Source: Nymphalis io (Eukaryota; Arthropoda; Insecta; Lepidoptera; Nymphalidae). From it: a stretch of 64,000 bases of DNA. The stretch spans positions 992,001-1,056,000 of the forward strand of contig NC_065903.1 in NCBI RefSeq assembly GCF_905147045.1. Direction: 5' to 3'. Each line of letters starts with the position of its first letter. Positions within the stretch are counted from its first letter, which is position 1. This document shows, in pieces, positions 25,104 to 37,395 of this stretch. The translations under genes were made by a program, and so were the position numbers. A model generated the notes under the pieces. It was not told the origin of the DNA and made no database searches. It worked only from the letters and a program-made list of their open reading frames with translations.

Positions 25104-25262
25104 ATGGGCCACTTGATAATAAGCTTGATAAATTAACACTGGCACTAAGAAATATTAACCATTCCTTACATCACCAATGCGCCACCAACATTTGTAACTA
25201 AGATATTATATCCCTTGTACTTGTAATTACACTGGCTCCCTCACCCTTCAAACCGGAATATT
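25104..25262 (-). mobile_element. SINE-B 3' part, tail-to-tail pair
   Basis: tgggccacttgataat, aaccattccttacatcaccaatgcgccaccaac and ggctccctcacccttcaaaccgga are SINE-B in reverse, mirroring 24957-25095. Confidence 0.83.
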
Positions 25263-25809
25263 ACTATACAGTATGCTTAGTAACGAATATTATAAATATA
25301 TATTATAAATAATATTAGTAAATATTTAAATTCCACTGCGGAGTTTATCCAAGAATTTAGTTATAATGGATAGAGATTTTTCTAAATTATAATAATTTAT
25401 TAATTTATAAGTTTCGAATTAATGAATGGTCTAAGTTTATATTGATGTAATAACTATCGACCGATATGTTAATTATATTAAACAGTCATAAAAATAATTA
25501 TATTATTTTACGATTGTTGTAAAATTAATTATGAATTTTATTTGGCAATAGTGCCAGCGTCTTGGGTACAATGCCACAGAATCTTTTAGACGACGTGTTT
25601 TTGCTATAAATTAGTAATGCGTGTTTTGTTTTTTTTTTTTTAATTTTATGTATTATAAAAATGACTGTATAGTATTCTAGTTTTAACATGTATTATTTTT
25701 TCTTTTTATCAATTAAATTAAATTATCATTTTATTAACAATTAAAAATGTATTATATATAATATTGTTTTAAAGTAAACGAAATCATATTATGATATTAA
25801 GACAGAGAA

Positions 25810-26002
25810 CCGGGGCGGTGTAGTGCTTAGAATATATAAATCTGAACCGAAGATTCCAAGTTCAAATCCTGCCCGTTGGTAAAGGGAAATCAACATATAT
25901 TATATGATAATTTGCCACATGTGTATCCAACTCCGACTACAACAGCGTGGCGGATAAGGCTCCAAGCTTCTCGAAATGGCCTCAACATTGGGACATTTGC
26001 TT
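25810..26002 (+). mobile_element. SINE-A copy, degraded
   Basis: cggggcggtgtagtgcttag, ccaagttcaaatcctgccc (B-box-like), gccacatgtgtatccaac, aacagcgtggcggataaggctccaa, cattgggacatttgc. Confidence 0.65.
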
Positions 26003-26353
26003 TACTTTAAATTTAATTAGCCATCAAACCTTCAACTGATTGAACCTTGCACGAGTCACCAAATATGTTAAGCGTACAAATTTGATCTCTATTTAAACTA
26101 CATACGGTTCAATTTATATAATTAGTTATTTACAAGTTTCTATTCATTGCTTCTTCTATCTTGTTTTGATATCAGTAATTAGGTAGACGTTTTAAGGCAC
26201 CTCATACGAAATTAACATTCGCCTCCGCCATACTGTCTGTTTGTTTAACGATTTAGGATCGTTATCCACAGATTGATTAAAGCTGAGCGAAGCAATTAAA
26301 ATATATTTGTCTTGTGTGGTAAAAAAAAATGTGAATCTAATGCAATTTACTTA

Positions 26354-26452
26354 TGGTAGGTACCACCCGCTCATCATGTTCTATCGTTCAGCAGCAATAT
26401 TTATTATTGTAGTGTTTGATGAGCGAGTGTAACTACAGGCTCAGGATAAGAC
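26354..26452 (+). mobile_element. SINE-B fragment
   Basis: atggtaggtaccacccgctcatcatgttctatcg, cagcagcaatatttattattg, gatgagcgagtgtaactacaggc match the 5' half of SINE-B. Confidence 0.7.
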
Positions 26453-26454
26453 GG

Positions 26455-27955
26455 ACTAAACCAGAAAGATGTCATATAGAGAATCAATGGATTTAAGTGC
26501 TTTCCGTCATAGCTTTAATAGAAGCTTGCCACTAGACTTCAACGAGACAGGCATTATAGCAAACTTTGTTTGATTTCTTTGACAATAATTGGTCTATACA
26601 CCTATGTCACAGTAAATTAGCACTTTTTAAAACAAGTAATAAAAAGATATATCGTAACACTTTGAATTCGCCGTTAATGTGAAAGGGGCTTTTAAGATTA
26701 TAAGACCTCAGAGTTGATGCTTAACATAATTAAGAATTTATTCAAATTAATTTAATAAAACACAGCCAGCGGACAATGAGTGGGCGTATAGGCCGATAGA
26801 ATGTATTGATAAGGGACATCCAAATACGTTCGGTGTCATATTTCATATGTATAATATGAAGCGGTATGTGCATTTATTAGATAAAGCAATTATTTTAAAT
26901 GTTATTAAAGCGTAATAAAATGTATAGATTATTTCAAACAGATATTTTAAAAAAATTTAGAAAAATAAAACTTTCTGTTTTTTCTTGATAACATATTGAG
27001 CTATTTACCAACAAACAACGAGTGTGATTATTTTTTTTTTCAAAAGCAGTTTTTACTATTATTTTGAAATTATACATTACGGAATTCATAGTAAAATCCT
27101 GCTTATCCATTTTGGCCAAAGCACGCTTATTATTGAGTAACAAAAATGCAAAGATTCGCAATAGATAACAATAGTAAAATAATACTTTTATCCATCAAAA
27201 TTACCGAACGAGGAAAAATAAGATGGTCCATCGCTTAGAACACGTAACGCACCACATCAGTTGTCACCAGTTCCGCGAAGATTGTCTTACTTCCCAGCAT
27301 AGGCCTCCCCTAAAGCTTGCCACAAAATGCGATTTACATCTTCGTTTCGTTCCAGTACGTATTTCCATTTATAAAAAAAATCTTCATTTATAATATTAGT
27401 TATTATGTGCATGGAGACTCACTAATACAATCAATATTGTCGCCTTTGATTTTACAAATATTGATTTCGTTTTTATTGTGGGTGTCTTCAATTGCTTAAT
27501 ATTAGCGACCGCCCGCAGTTTTTTCGAGACAATATTTATCGATTTTAATTAATAGTTGAATTATTAATGAGGTTTTTTATTTGTGATTTGTGACACGTTT
27601 ATTATTTTATATCTGTATAAATGTGAAGTCAAGCATTTAACTAACATATTGCGTAAATTCGATCACCAGTATAAATTTTGTTATTTTATAAATGTTTAAT
27701 TTTTTTTTGTTGTTCTTCAGACCTCCGAGTTTAGAGTCTTACATGCAATAAATGAAGTGGTAGATATGCAAATACATTTGTAAGTCAATAATTGATTGAA
27801 AAACCTTGCCTAACCAAAAATATTTGGTAATATACAATGATATCCGTGCGAAAATAAATGTTATCCAGGCAAACAGCGAAACACTTTGTTTTGGTAAGGT
27901 TATACTTAATTAGATGCTAGATGGTATTATGTAACTTCGAAGACATATTATAATT
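26455..27955. other. intronic sequence, nothing recognised
   Basis: AT-rich with short chance frames. The GC-richer scrap 27220-27315 (ccatcgcttagaacacg ... cccagcataggcctcccc) is probably an old repeat but was not assigned. Confidence 0.45.
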
Positions 27956-27957
27956 TA

Positions 27958-28190
27958 CAAGTGTGTACGCAAACACAGGTGCACTCTTATGATCCGATGG
28001 GACGCCAATCCGAAAAAACATAAAGAGTTTAGGCGCAGGACCAACAGCTTCACGTGCTTTAAGATGTCCAGACTACGGCCTGCTACTGAGATTCTACTGC
28101 AGAAAAACCTTATATATTTTTATTGACCCCAGGGTTAAAAATTTAGCACCTCGAATCTACAGCCTTGTATCTAGCCACTGGACCTAAGAC
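27958..28190 (-). mobile_element. SINE-C copy, degraded
   Basis: acgcaaacacaggtgcactc, tgatccgatgggacgccaatccg, gagtttaggcgcaggaccaacagc, cctgctactgagattc and agccactggacc match SINE-C in reverse. Confidence 0.82.
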
Positions 28191-28194
28191 CTGT

Positions 28195-29300
28195 CAAGAC
28201 TGTTAATATAAGATAAATACAAATAAGACAAGACAAGGCAAGACCTTTATTTTTTTTAACAGCTTAAAGATAAAATGTTCGTTAAGTTAAAGCAATTAAT
28301 ACTAAAACGTCTGTGATAAGATCTAAATAATACGCAAAAGTTCTAACGTCAGACGTGATTGGCGTCGATTTAGTTAAAATAAAAACAAGATCATTACTCA
28401 AGATCAGTCGATCCAAGTTTTTGTAACGTATTTAAAAATGTGCACATTCTTTTTTAGATATTTGGTATATAATAAAAAAAATCGTGTTGTATTGCAAAAA
28501 TAAGCTGAAATCATTCTATAAAAAAACAAAGTAATTGTTTTGATGACGTTCACGTTATGAAAAGACTAAAAAAATATTTAATTTTTAATAATAATTATAT
28601 TTTATAAATCTATTGTAAGTACACTTGAATATAATTAAGTTGAAATTATCGACAATCAGTAGTTTTTTTCGTAAATAATAGTAATAATAAAGCACTATTA
28701 ATCTAATATTACGTCTTGTCATGTCCGTTACAGTTTTACTAAACACCACAAGCAACGTTTATAAGGCGCTAGTGAGTTTACTAAATGCCAAATTACATGT
28801 CATACAAAACGTCAATAAAATTTCAACCCAATACATTAATTATTCATAAAGTGTAACCACATTATACGTCATTATATCAGGCCGATCCATAACTTTAATA
28901 CGCTTATGTTGTAAATTTTTACACGAGAAACGCTCAAAGTATGATAAAATCAATTAAATTTTTTATCTTATCAATATCATTATGCATTTAAAAGAGATAA
29001 AAAATTGGTATTATTTTGAGTTTTTTTTTTTGTTTTATATAATTCAATGATTAACTATGATATATTTTTTATATTATTGCACTAAAATATGAAATTTTAT
29101 CTTAACATAACATTTCAAATTAGGTAAGGAAGTAATCACGAAATGTCTGGTTTAATATTCAAGTACAAGTCCTTACTTGTTATTGAAACCTACTAACAAA
29201 AAATATGTTGAAAAACAATTGACAAAATAAATCAAAAAATCAAATTAAACGTGATTTACTCAACAACGAATTTTAAACATCGATTTCAAAAGTCATTTAA
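28195..29300. other. intronic AT-rich sequence, nothing recognised
   Basis: No exon, repeat or structure found. Confidence 0.5.
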
Positions 29301-29319
29301 ACACATAAGCAATTTGTAT

Positions 29320-29650
29320 CGGCTCCCGCGCGTGATTCCACACATTTGAATGTCATTATACATACATAGCTATAAAAATTTGATATGCATTTGATGAAAG
29401 GTTCGAGAGAAAGTCAACACACGTATTAGCTGAGAACGATTCGAATTTCGCTCAGTTAAGTAACATCACTAAATCAGACGCAACACCAAATTTAAGCGTG
29501 GTTAACGGCATCAATACTTTCATTTCTTTTGTGGACGCCAGGACAGGGCGTAACAATGTCGATCATTCAATCGTTTTTGAATCGATTCGTGATTATATCG
29601 GATACGAATTATATCAATGCACTAACGGTAGTGATTTGTGATTTTCTAAC
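29320..29650. promoter_or_regulatory. unique block with clustered GATC/GATT motifs
   Basis: GC-richer, non-repetitive sequence containing ggctcccgcgcgtgattcc, aagcgtggttaacggc, acgccaggacagggcg and the dense stretch tgtcgatcattcaatcg followed by gaatcgattcgtgatt. Candidate enhancer; weak. Confidence 0.22.
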
Positions 29651-30867
29651 GCTGATTAGGTCTATTGTTAAATTTTTGGAGTTCAAATAGTATGCTCATT
29701 AAAATCCAGGTATGAAATGAGCGCTAAATATCATCAATTGATCATTGAATGATTTAGAAGTTTTATAGGTTGATGGAAATCATAGAATTTCTGCAATTAT
29801 ATTTCTGATGTTGTATATTATAATAGCAATCGCAGTAAATAAATAAGTAAGTAAAGCTTACAGTAATTGAAATGCAGCGATGAAAGGGAAGAGATCTTGC
29901 AGCGAGCTCGTGATTTTCACTATAACTTATATTCATTAGAAAATTTACCGCCTAGCAATAAACAACGTCATAACCCAAGATGACTGAGTGATAATAATTA
30001 TAGGTATAATTCAAATCATAGCGTATAAGACAAGTTTGCTATTCTAAGGTTAAACTGTGAAATCGAATCAAATAATTCTTTATTCAAATAGGCTCATACG
30101 GGCGTGTTTTCAGTATTTACTTAAATGAAAAGCTACCACCGATTCGGAATGTAATACTATCGAACAGAATTCGCAAGACAGTAGTTACACTTTTTCAAAC
30201 TTTATTTCTTTCAATATAAAGTCAAGCAAATACTATATATAATCTATCCTGCTTATCCTGCTTGGAAGTTAACTAACAACTTCATATTTCTTTAAATTTA
30301 TTGTTTATAGACTATGTGTAAAGAATCACCAAGATAAAATATCTGGTCGTCCAATTCATTTTTTTTATATAAAAACATTTATTAATGATTCAAAACTTAA
30401 ACAGTTTTTATAAGTAGCAAAATATATTAAAAATTTAATACCTGAATATTTATATACCACTTAAAATTTCTCATAGGAATATGTTCTTTTTAATTTCTTT
30501 TGAAATCATAAACATCTCTCGCTTAACCATACAGGATATAAAAATATATGATTCATTTATATAGAAAAAATGAAAGTAGATCACACGTAGGAAATATAAG
30601 TTTTATTCATAGAAGTTCTGAATCATATCTTAGCATGTAAGATATCAATTTATTACACCATCAAGAAGCCTGTTAGCTTATCTGCCTGCCTAATTAGTTA
30701 AATATAAAAATGATATTTTTTCTAAGAAATGTACACATAATGTGCATCTGACCCAATTGGGTTACGGCGGCTATTCTCAAAGGAGACCAGCTAATTGCAC
30801 ATGACGTAATAAGGCATAAATGTGTGTATAAACGCTATATCAGTGTATATTCCTTCACGCGCTTACT

Positions 30868-31150
30868 GGCGGTAGAGCTTTGTGCAAGCTCGTCTGGGTA
30901 GGTACCACCCACTGATCAGATATTGTACCGCAAAACAGCAGTGCCTGATATTGTTGTGTTTCGGTTTGAAGGGTGAGTGAGCCAGTGTAATTACAAGCAC
31001 AAGGGACATAATATCTTAGTTCTCAAGGTTGGTGGCACATTGGCGATGTAAGCGATGGTTAACATTTCTTACAATGCCAATGTCTATGGGTGTTGGTAAC
31101 CACTTACCATCAGGTGGTCCATATGCTTGTCCGTCTTCCTATTCTATAAA
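30868..31150 (+). mobile_element. SINE-B copy, full length
   Basis: ggcggtagagctttgtgcaagctcgtctgggtaggtaccaccc through ggtttgaagggtgagtgagccagtgtaattacaagcacaaggg to gcttgtccgtcttcctattctataaaaaaa. Confidence 0.92.
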
Positions 31151-31397
31151 AAAACAACGCTCAGAATCCAATAACATGGCAAAATTGAACTTTGAGAAAC
31201 AAGAGACATAAAATGAAACACCACTCGAAATAAAGAACAGTATTAATACACAAAAAATGTTATAAGAAACAACCGTATAGTTCTAATTGGGGTTTTGGTC
31301 AACGCAATTCAGAAACAGCACAATGTACTAACAGTGCTATCTACCTACAAACATCATTACTACTCATTAAATAGTAATTAATTATATTAATCAAACA

Positions 31398-31497
31398 CTG
31401 AGTTTTTTTGACAGAAAATCGTAATAGTATTTATCTTTGGATTGAACCCAGGGATATGGGATTCGCAGCTTTATTTACGAGCCACTAGAACTACGTA
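31398..31497 (-). mobile_element. possible SINE-C head fragment
   Basis: gacagaaaatcgtaatag, ggattgaacccagggatatggg, gagccactagaac resemble the SINE-C head in reverse. Confidence 0.45.
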
Positions 31498-31754
31498 ACA
31501 GTTAAACATCGTATTATATTAATAAAAACGCAGTTAATCCCTTAATACGATGTAACCAGGTTAAAACACACTAATTTAATTTTAATTTCATCAATTTCAT
31601 CACAAGATTAAATATTAATATGAACTTAGTTGCTTAATAGATCTTATGATTATTGTATTAAGAACTAGCGGTAATTTAACTAGGGGTGTAAGGCCGCTTA
31701 CACACTATCGACAATACGGTATTCAATTGCCTGTTTTTTAATAGTTAGTTATTC

Positions 31755-31903
31755 TATTTTCCACCCGTGGCTTCGCCCGCGTGGGAACAGCAGGTGTTTT
31801 CCTATATGAGAACGTGTATACAAAACTTCACGTTGATCGGTTGAGTAGCTTAGACGCAAAAGCGAAACAATCTTTCACTTTTAATATTAGTAAGATTAGC
31901 GAC
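31755..31903 (+). repeat. interspersed repeat with gtggcttcgcccgcgtggg core
   Basis: ccacccgtggcttcgcccgcgtgggaacag and the ending ttttaatattagtaagatt belong to a repeat type often seen in Lepidoptera. The class (LINE tail, SINE or Helitron-derived) cannot be settled from this fragment. Confidence 0.5.
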
Positions 31904-32394
31904 ATTTTTAATTTATTTTAATCTAGAAACGGTGTACATTATTTAACATGTATATGATTTTTTAGTGAATTATGACATGACATGACATATAGAGCTGTAT
32001 AAAAACAAATCGCATGTTCTGTTTTTGTTGCGCATAGCGGTCACTTGCGACTCGATAGTGAATAGTTTATTTAAATCATTAAATTTACGGCACGGTGTAT
32101 GAATCGATATACTAATAGGTAAAATTGAAGAGTTTTGTTTGCACGCGATAAGCTGGTACGTTATCAGTCGCGGAAATATTAATTGATGCAAATCCAGGGA
32201 AAGACAAATACAAAAAAAAATGTAATTATTTTTGTTCGATTTTAAATGTATGAATATATTTAGTACTTAGTCTTTTCAACTTTATATAAGTTATTACATA
32301 TATAAGTTATTATGTACATTTTCTCTTTTATAAAATATTATGTTAAAAATCAATCAAAATTCAATAGGCCTATTTTTAGTGTCGTAGTGTGTGC

Positions 32395-32565
32395 GTTAAC
32401 CTTTAATGACATGAAATTTCGAAGGCCATCGTCACCTTTCTCGGAAAATAACAGGGAATCATAAATAAGGTTGCAGTAATTGTATCAAATTGTTGGCAAT
32501 CACAAGAGCCGCTCGACCCACCGCCGAGATCCGATCAAGCTCGTAACACTCAATTTTCTTACGAA
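32395..32565. promoter_or_regulatory. GC-richer unique block, candidate enhancer
   Basis: Includes cgaaggccatcgtcacctttc, gaatcataaataaggttgcag and agagccgctcgacccaccgccgag. There is no frame and no repeat match. It sits 370 bp beyond the 3' end of the LINE. Confidence 0.25.
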
Positions 32566-32931
32566 AATTCGATCGAGGCGAAATTTTGATTAAAATAAAA
32601 TGGAAAGTTTTTTGACCCTTCAATTTTGAATTCAAAAAAAAATATGATAAATTGTCATTTCAAATCTTGTCACATTCGAATCAATGAGTTAATTATATAA
32701 AGGTTAAGTATTCTTTTTTAGCTTATAAGTTAGTGTTCGTTGGTATTCAAGCTAAATACATACATTTAATCGTAGATATATATTAGATTATGCAATTAAA
32801 TTTAATTCTGTCGAAATGAATCGGTTATAGATTGAAATGCAACTTAATCCGGTTAAATGACGAATCTTGAAATAACATATTTGAATGATGTAAAATTTAG
32901 TTTGTTTTAAGTTGAAATACATTAATGAAAA

Positions 32932-34050
32932 CAATCAATCAATCAATCAACAGCCAATCGTTGTCCACTGCTGAACATAGGCCTCTCCCAAGGTGCGCCA
33001 AAGCTCCCTGTCCTCCGCCTTCCGCATCCAGTTGGTGCCCGCCACCTTCTTAAGGTCGTCGGTCCACCTGGCTGGAGGGCGCCCTACGCTGCGCTTGCCG
33101 ATTCGCGGTCTCCACTCTAGGACTCGTCTGCTCCAATGGCCATCGGTCCTACGACATACGTGACCAGCCCACTGCCACTTCAGCCTGCTAATTTTGCAAG
33201 CTATGTCGGTGACTCCGGTTCTTTTCCGGATAATCTCATTTCTGATCTTATCCTTCAAAGATACTCCAAGCATAGCTCGCTCCATAGCACGCTGAGCGAC
33301 TTTGAATTTGTGGACTAGTCCCGCAGTTAGTGTCCACGTTTCGGCACCGTATGTCATGGCAGGTAAGACGCATTGGTTGAAGACTTTCGTCTTCAAACAT
33401 TGCGGTATAGACGACTTGAGGACTTGACGAAGGTTGCCAAATGCTGCCCATCCCAAGCGAATTCTTCGATCGGCTTCCTTCTCGAATTTGTTCCTACCGA
33501 CTTGTATTATCTGTCCTAGGTAGGTATATTCACTAACAACTTCGAGAGGTTTCCCCTCGACGTATATCGGTCCCGGCACGACATGCCTATTGAACATGAC
33601 CTTGGTCTTGTCCAAGTTCATACCGAGACCGACACGCCGGGAAGACTCGCCTAGGCTACGCAGCATTTCGGTGAGTTGTTCCAGCGACTCTGCTATGATG
33701 ACGATATCGTCGGCAAATCGAAGGTGTGAGATGTACTCGCCGTTTACATTGACTCCATACCTAGTCCAATCCAGCGTTTTGAAAACGTCTTCCAACGCGT
33801 TGGTGAACAGTTTCGGGGATATTACATCCCCCTGTCTCACCCCTCTGCGCAGTTGGATTGCCTTCGTCTTACAGTCCTGGATGTGGACAGTCATTGTAGC
33901 GGCGTTGTACAGACATCTCAGTACCTCGATATATCTCCAATCGATATGACATCTCTGCAATGAGTCGAGCACTGCCCAGGTTTCGATGGAGTCGAAGGCT
34001 TTCTCGTAGTCCACATATGCCATACACAGCGGCTGATTGTACTTTATTAT
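32932..34050 (-). mobile_element. 5'-truncated RTE-clade LINE with (ATTG)n tail
   Basis: Minus-strand non-LTR retrotransposon remnant. It carries the palm and thumb of the reverse transcriptase and the C-terminal part of the polyprotein, then ends in a short tandem repeat (atcaatcaatc on the + strand, 32932-32951), the kind of 3' end typical of RTE elements rather than poly-A. The endonuclease half and the first RT motifs are missing: homology starts around NQPLC, and the flank beyond about 34045 is ordinary AT-rich DNA. GC content is clearly higher than its surroundings, suggesting a fairly recent insertion. Confidence 0.9.
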
Positions 34051-34062
34051 TAATGAAAACAC
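32947..34062 (-). pseudogene. reverse transcriptase ORF fragment of RTE-type LINE
   Basis: An uninterrupted 371-residue frame. Motifs in order: the first catalytic Asp in AYVDYEKAFDS (residues 15-25), RRGVRQGDVISPKLF (72-86), the catalytic FADD box (116-119), GLGMNLDKTKVM (144-155) and YLG (180-182). The C-terminal domain contains WAGHVCRR, GRPPARWTDDLKKVAG and the ending GEAYVQQW, all typical of RTE/BovB-like elements. In the full element this enzyme copies the RNA at a nicked target site. Here the N-terminal endonuclease and first RT motifs are absent, so the copy cannot be autonomous. The first four to seven residues probably come from flanking DNA. The lack of stops over about 1.1 kb indicates a young copy. 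Frames on the opposite strand inside this span are shadows. Confidence 0.9.
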
Positions 34063-34089
34063 TTCAAACTAATTTGATATTGCAAAGTA

Positions 34090-34790
34090 TACAAAACACG
34101 TGGAACTTGTGTTAAACTTAGTTTTCATGTTTTTTTCGTATTTTTAAAAAATTATGGCTGTGAAGGAAAACATCATAGGAAACATCATGTGTTTCAAATT
34201 AAACGCCGCACTTGCTGGATAAATATAGCACATTGAAGCTTTGTTGTGCTTTTTATAATTAAAACTATTTTAAAAATAAATACTACCGGGATTAAAAATA
34301 TTTCAACAGTACAATACAACACAATTCAACAGTTAGAACACATCATTGTTACACAAGAATATATATAGAAATAGTATATAAGCATATTATATTATATATT
34401 TCATTCAATCAATAAGTCAGTTATACATAATCAGCGATACTTCATACGTTTATACGATCATCGCGTTGATTTTGACATTTTATAGTTTTAATAAGTCATA
34501 AAATATGGTTGTAAAGACGTTATTTATCGTGATATGCATCGGATTTCAGTGGCGTCTCGAATCAGTATAGGCGTCGGAATTTCTTCATCAATGGTAGCGG
34601 CATTTATGTATGTAAAAATTTTGAATGTAGGTGTAATTAAATGCCCAATATGGGCAGTGTGGTCATAATTCCGTAAACTAATATCGCTCGCTTCTTTGTT
34701 TGCAATTTGAAACCTAATAAAGTATTTATATTGACGAGAATTGAAACCCAATAAATATGTTTGTGTTTTTTCATAGCAAATACAACATAT
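34090..34790. other. intronic AT-rich sequence, nothing recognised
   Basis: Flank upstream of the truncated LINE. Nothing resembling the missing LINE 5' half is present, confirming true truncation. Confidence 0.55.
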
Positions 34791-34796
34791 AACGTA

Positions 34797-35089
34797 CTAG
34801 CTGACCCGTGTCCACTTCGTTGGGCGATAAACATTTTTACTTGTGATGAAATTATGATTGTGGTTCGTTTAGTACTGAGTGCTATGATTTATTTTAGGAC
34901 TGTCAAAAGTCGTGTTGGCCGAACATTAAGTAAATTCTTTTCATTTTTCGGATTATTATATAGCCTATGACACTCACAAATAATGTGGCTTGCTATTGGT
35001 AAAAGAATTTTCAAAATCGGTTCAATAGATCCAGAGATTACCCCATATAACCTCACAGACTTTACCTCTTTATAATATTATTATAGATA
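34797..35089 (+). repeat. interspersed repeat, ctagctgacccg...tataatattattatagat
   Basis: Begins ctagctgacccgtgtccacttcgttgggcg, contains aaaatcggttcaatagatccagagattacccc and ends ctttacctctttataatattattatagat. This arrangement is characteristic of a short repeat family widespread in lepidopteran genomes. It has no coding capacity; its mobilising partner is unknown to me. Confidence 0.6.
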
Positions 35090-35091
35090 AT

Positions 35092-35300
35092 CTCTATTAC
35101 TGCTTGGCAAAGCTTTTTTGATAAAGGGTTGAAGCTTATTACACAATTCTGTGTCAGTGCAGCTTTGTCGAAACTTATGTTAAAACATTGGAGACATGTG
35201 TATTTTCTGTTTATACCATTCCTGACATAAATTCAACACTTTAGATATGCAGAGCGTTTCAAATGCTTGCTCGAATTTGAACTGACGATTGAAATTATGT
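35092..35300 (-). mobile_element. possible SINE-A copy, strongly decayed
   Basis: tgaagcttattacacaattctg, cattggagacatgtgtatt and gctcgaatttgaactgacgat are loosely in SINE-A order. Confidence 0.3.
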
Positions 35301-35792
35301 TAATATTATCAACAATACCCACACGTGTCGAATGACCAATGATAGTGAGTTGAAATCCAAGGAAGCATTACAGAGTTTTTATGTACTTCATTTTTGTTTA
35401 TATTTAAAAGCATAACATTGAGACAAAACAGCTTATTATATGTATACCGCAAAGGGAAATCTCGTCATACTTATATTAGTAGTTATGTTTTTAAAAAGAC
35501 GTTGTTTAGCGTTCATTAGGGTCTGATGTAAAAAATATATTAATTGAAATAATTTAGAAACTGACCGCATAGCCATCAAGATATTAATCTTGTACCATTT
35601 TTTTCGTCTTAAAACAAAAATGGATTTTATCATGCAAATTACTTGATAGTTAACTTAAAAAATTAATCGAATAATCAATTTGATGAAAATGATATAACAA
35701 CGTTATTTGTACCGGTTATCGTGGTTTCACTTCAATCTGTTTTCACTTTAAAAAAGTCATAATAAAGTAAGTAATATTATTCAGACAGCGTC

Positions 35793-36035
35793 GTTGATTT
35801 TTTGGCTAGCGATAAGATTGCTGATCCCAAGGACCTATGTTCAAAGCCCAGGTCGGGCCCGTAAAAGTTATTGAGTTTTCTTAAAAATTCTCAGTAGCCG
35901 CTCTGAATCTGGAAATGGGCAATATTTTTTATGTCGTTGGTCCTGCATCATCCATCGGACTTTGAGAATTAGGGAATATGGAATGCCTACCTGTGTTTGC
36001 GCACACACTTGTACATTTTAATATGTTCCGCTATA
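35793..36035 (+). mobile_element. SINE-C copy, degraded
   Basis: tttggctagcgataag, atgttcaaagcccaggtcgggcc, attctcagtagccgctctgaatctgg, gttggtcctgc, gagaattagggaatatgg, cctgtgtttgcgcacacacttgtac. Confidence 0.82.
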
Positions 36036-36545
36036 TTGAGAATATTATTATGAATTTCGCTATTATTATTAGATATTATTATGATCGCGTGGAATAAATT
36101 TCAAAACTTTTCAAGAAGAGATGAGCCGTTTCTCAGCAGTGGGTCTCATATAAACAGTCTTTTACTGTCATTTTAAGCGGTGAGCGGTTTTGTTTCTGTT
36201 CTGCAAATAACAATGCGATTATAGCAACCTTGAATCCGAAGCGGTAATTTTCCTTATACTTGTAATAACATTCGTTCGTTCACTAGTAACTTACGGAAAA
36301 AATTACAACATGGTACCTATAAATCCTCTGACCTTGAATTACAAGAAATTAATTGCTTTTCGGTTTTTCTTTTAAGTAATCCTCAGCGTCATGTCGTTTT
36401 CCGTCACGGCATACGAGTCGGTTTTACCCGCAAACCACGTCAATGTCAAAGTCAAAAACCTATTCAACATAGAAGCGTTACACTTACTTATTGAATAATA
36501 TTTTTCATAAATCAATAAGCAAATGTAACGGTTAATATATGTTCT

Positions 36546-36549
<4 letters not shown>

Positions 36550-36594
<45 letters not shown>
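36550..36594. repeat. (TA)n microsatellite
   Basis: About 22 uninterrupted TA units, the longest simple repeat in the window; likely length-polymorphic and able to form cruciforms. Confidence 0.97.
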
Positions 36595-36599
<5 letters not shown>

Positions 36600-37150
36600 T
36601 ATATTTATATAGATTCAAATGTAGAAATTACAAATTTATTAAATCCTTACATAGCTTAATAATTTCATCAGACAAAATAATTACTTGTTAATAAAAACAA
36701 AAATAATTTATAATTCAATAGACAAACAGGTCAGAAATTCACAAAGCAGTCATTTCAGAATAAACACAGCAGGTGACTGTTTCGTGCTGGGCTCACGTTG
36801 ATAGTCCCACTGAGACCGAGAACAGATGATAGACGTTTAAAACTAACGTTTAATTGTTGTATACTTCTCATTATATTTACAAATGACAAATATTTAAATT
36901 ATTTATACAAACATTATCAATTTCTATTGATACTTAAATTGCTAATTACGTAATTTCCTTATTGAATATGAATTTCACGCTTGTCACGTCTGTCGTGGTC
37001 ATTGCGCTGCTATTTATATGATATTATTATATACTAAAACTCTTCTGCTATAAGTTTTATGATATTCATAAATGTCTCCTCATATTTTAGTAAAAATTCC
37101 TAATATATAAGTTATAAAAATAATTACATTACTAATAACCGGAACATTAT

Positions 37151-37209
37151 TTTGCAGGCTGTTACTTTTTTTACAGAAAAATAAATGTAAAAAAGTAACA
37201 ACCTGCAAA
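37151..37209. repeat. hairpin-forming inverted repeat of SINE-A tails
   Basis: Left arm 37151-37175 (tttgcaggctgttac, T-run, aca) and right arm 37186-37209 (tgt, A-run, gtaacaacctgcaaa) pair with one mismatch and one unpaired base around a 10-nt loop. The left arm is a lone SINE-A tail; the right arm begins the reversed copy that follows. Confidence 0.85.
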
Positions 37210-37395
37210 TGTTCTGCTATGAACAAAGGACTCTTCTAATTTTGAGGAGATGTTTATCATGCTGCTTTAATGTGGGCTTGGGATACACATGGTAGCATTT
37301 CAGCCGAACATGTAACATTTCTTAAAGATTTTCCATCGACGAAATTATTATTAAAACTCAAAGGTTTAGGTTAAGATTCAGGTATTCTAGCAATT
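37190..37395 (-). mobile_element. SINE-A copy, degraded
   Basis: gtaacaacctgcaaatgttctgc, ttttgaggagatg, gctgctttaatgtgggcttgg, ttaaagattttccatcgac, aggttaagattc: SINE-A in reverse. Confidence 0.65.

Noticed and set aside
33590..33949. 119-residue + frame
   Set aside because: Lies wholly antisense to the RTE reverse transcriptase; a composition shadow.
36550..36594. replication origin or regulatory AT element
   Set aside because: A pure (TA)n microsatellite is sufficient explanation.
37151..37209. rho-independent-type terminator
   Set aside because: Eukaryotic context; arms are SINE tails in opposite orientation.
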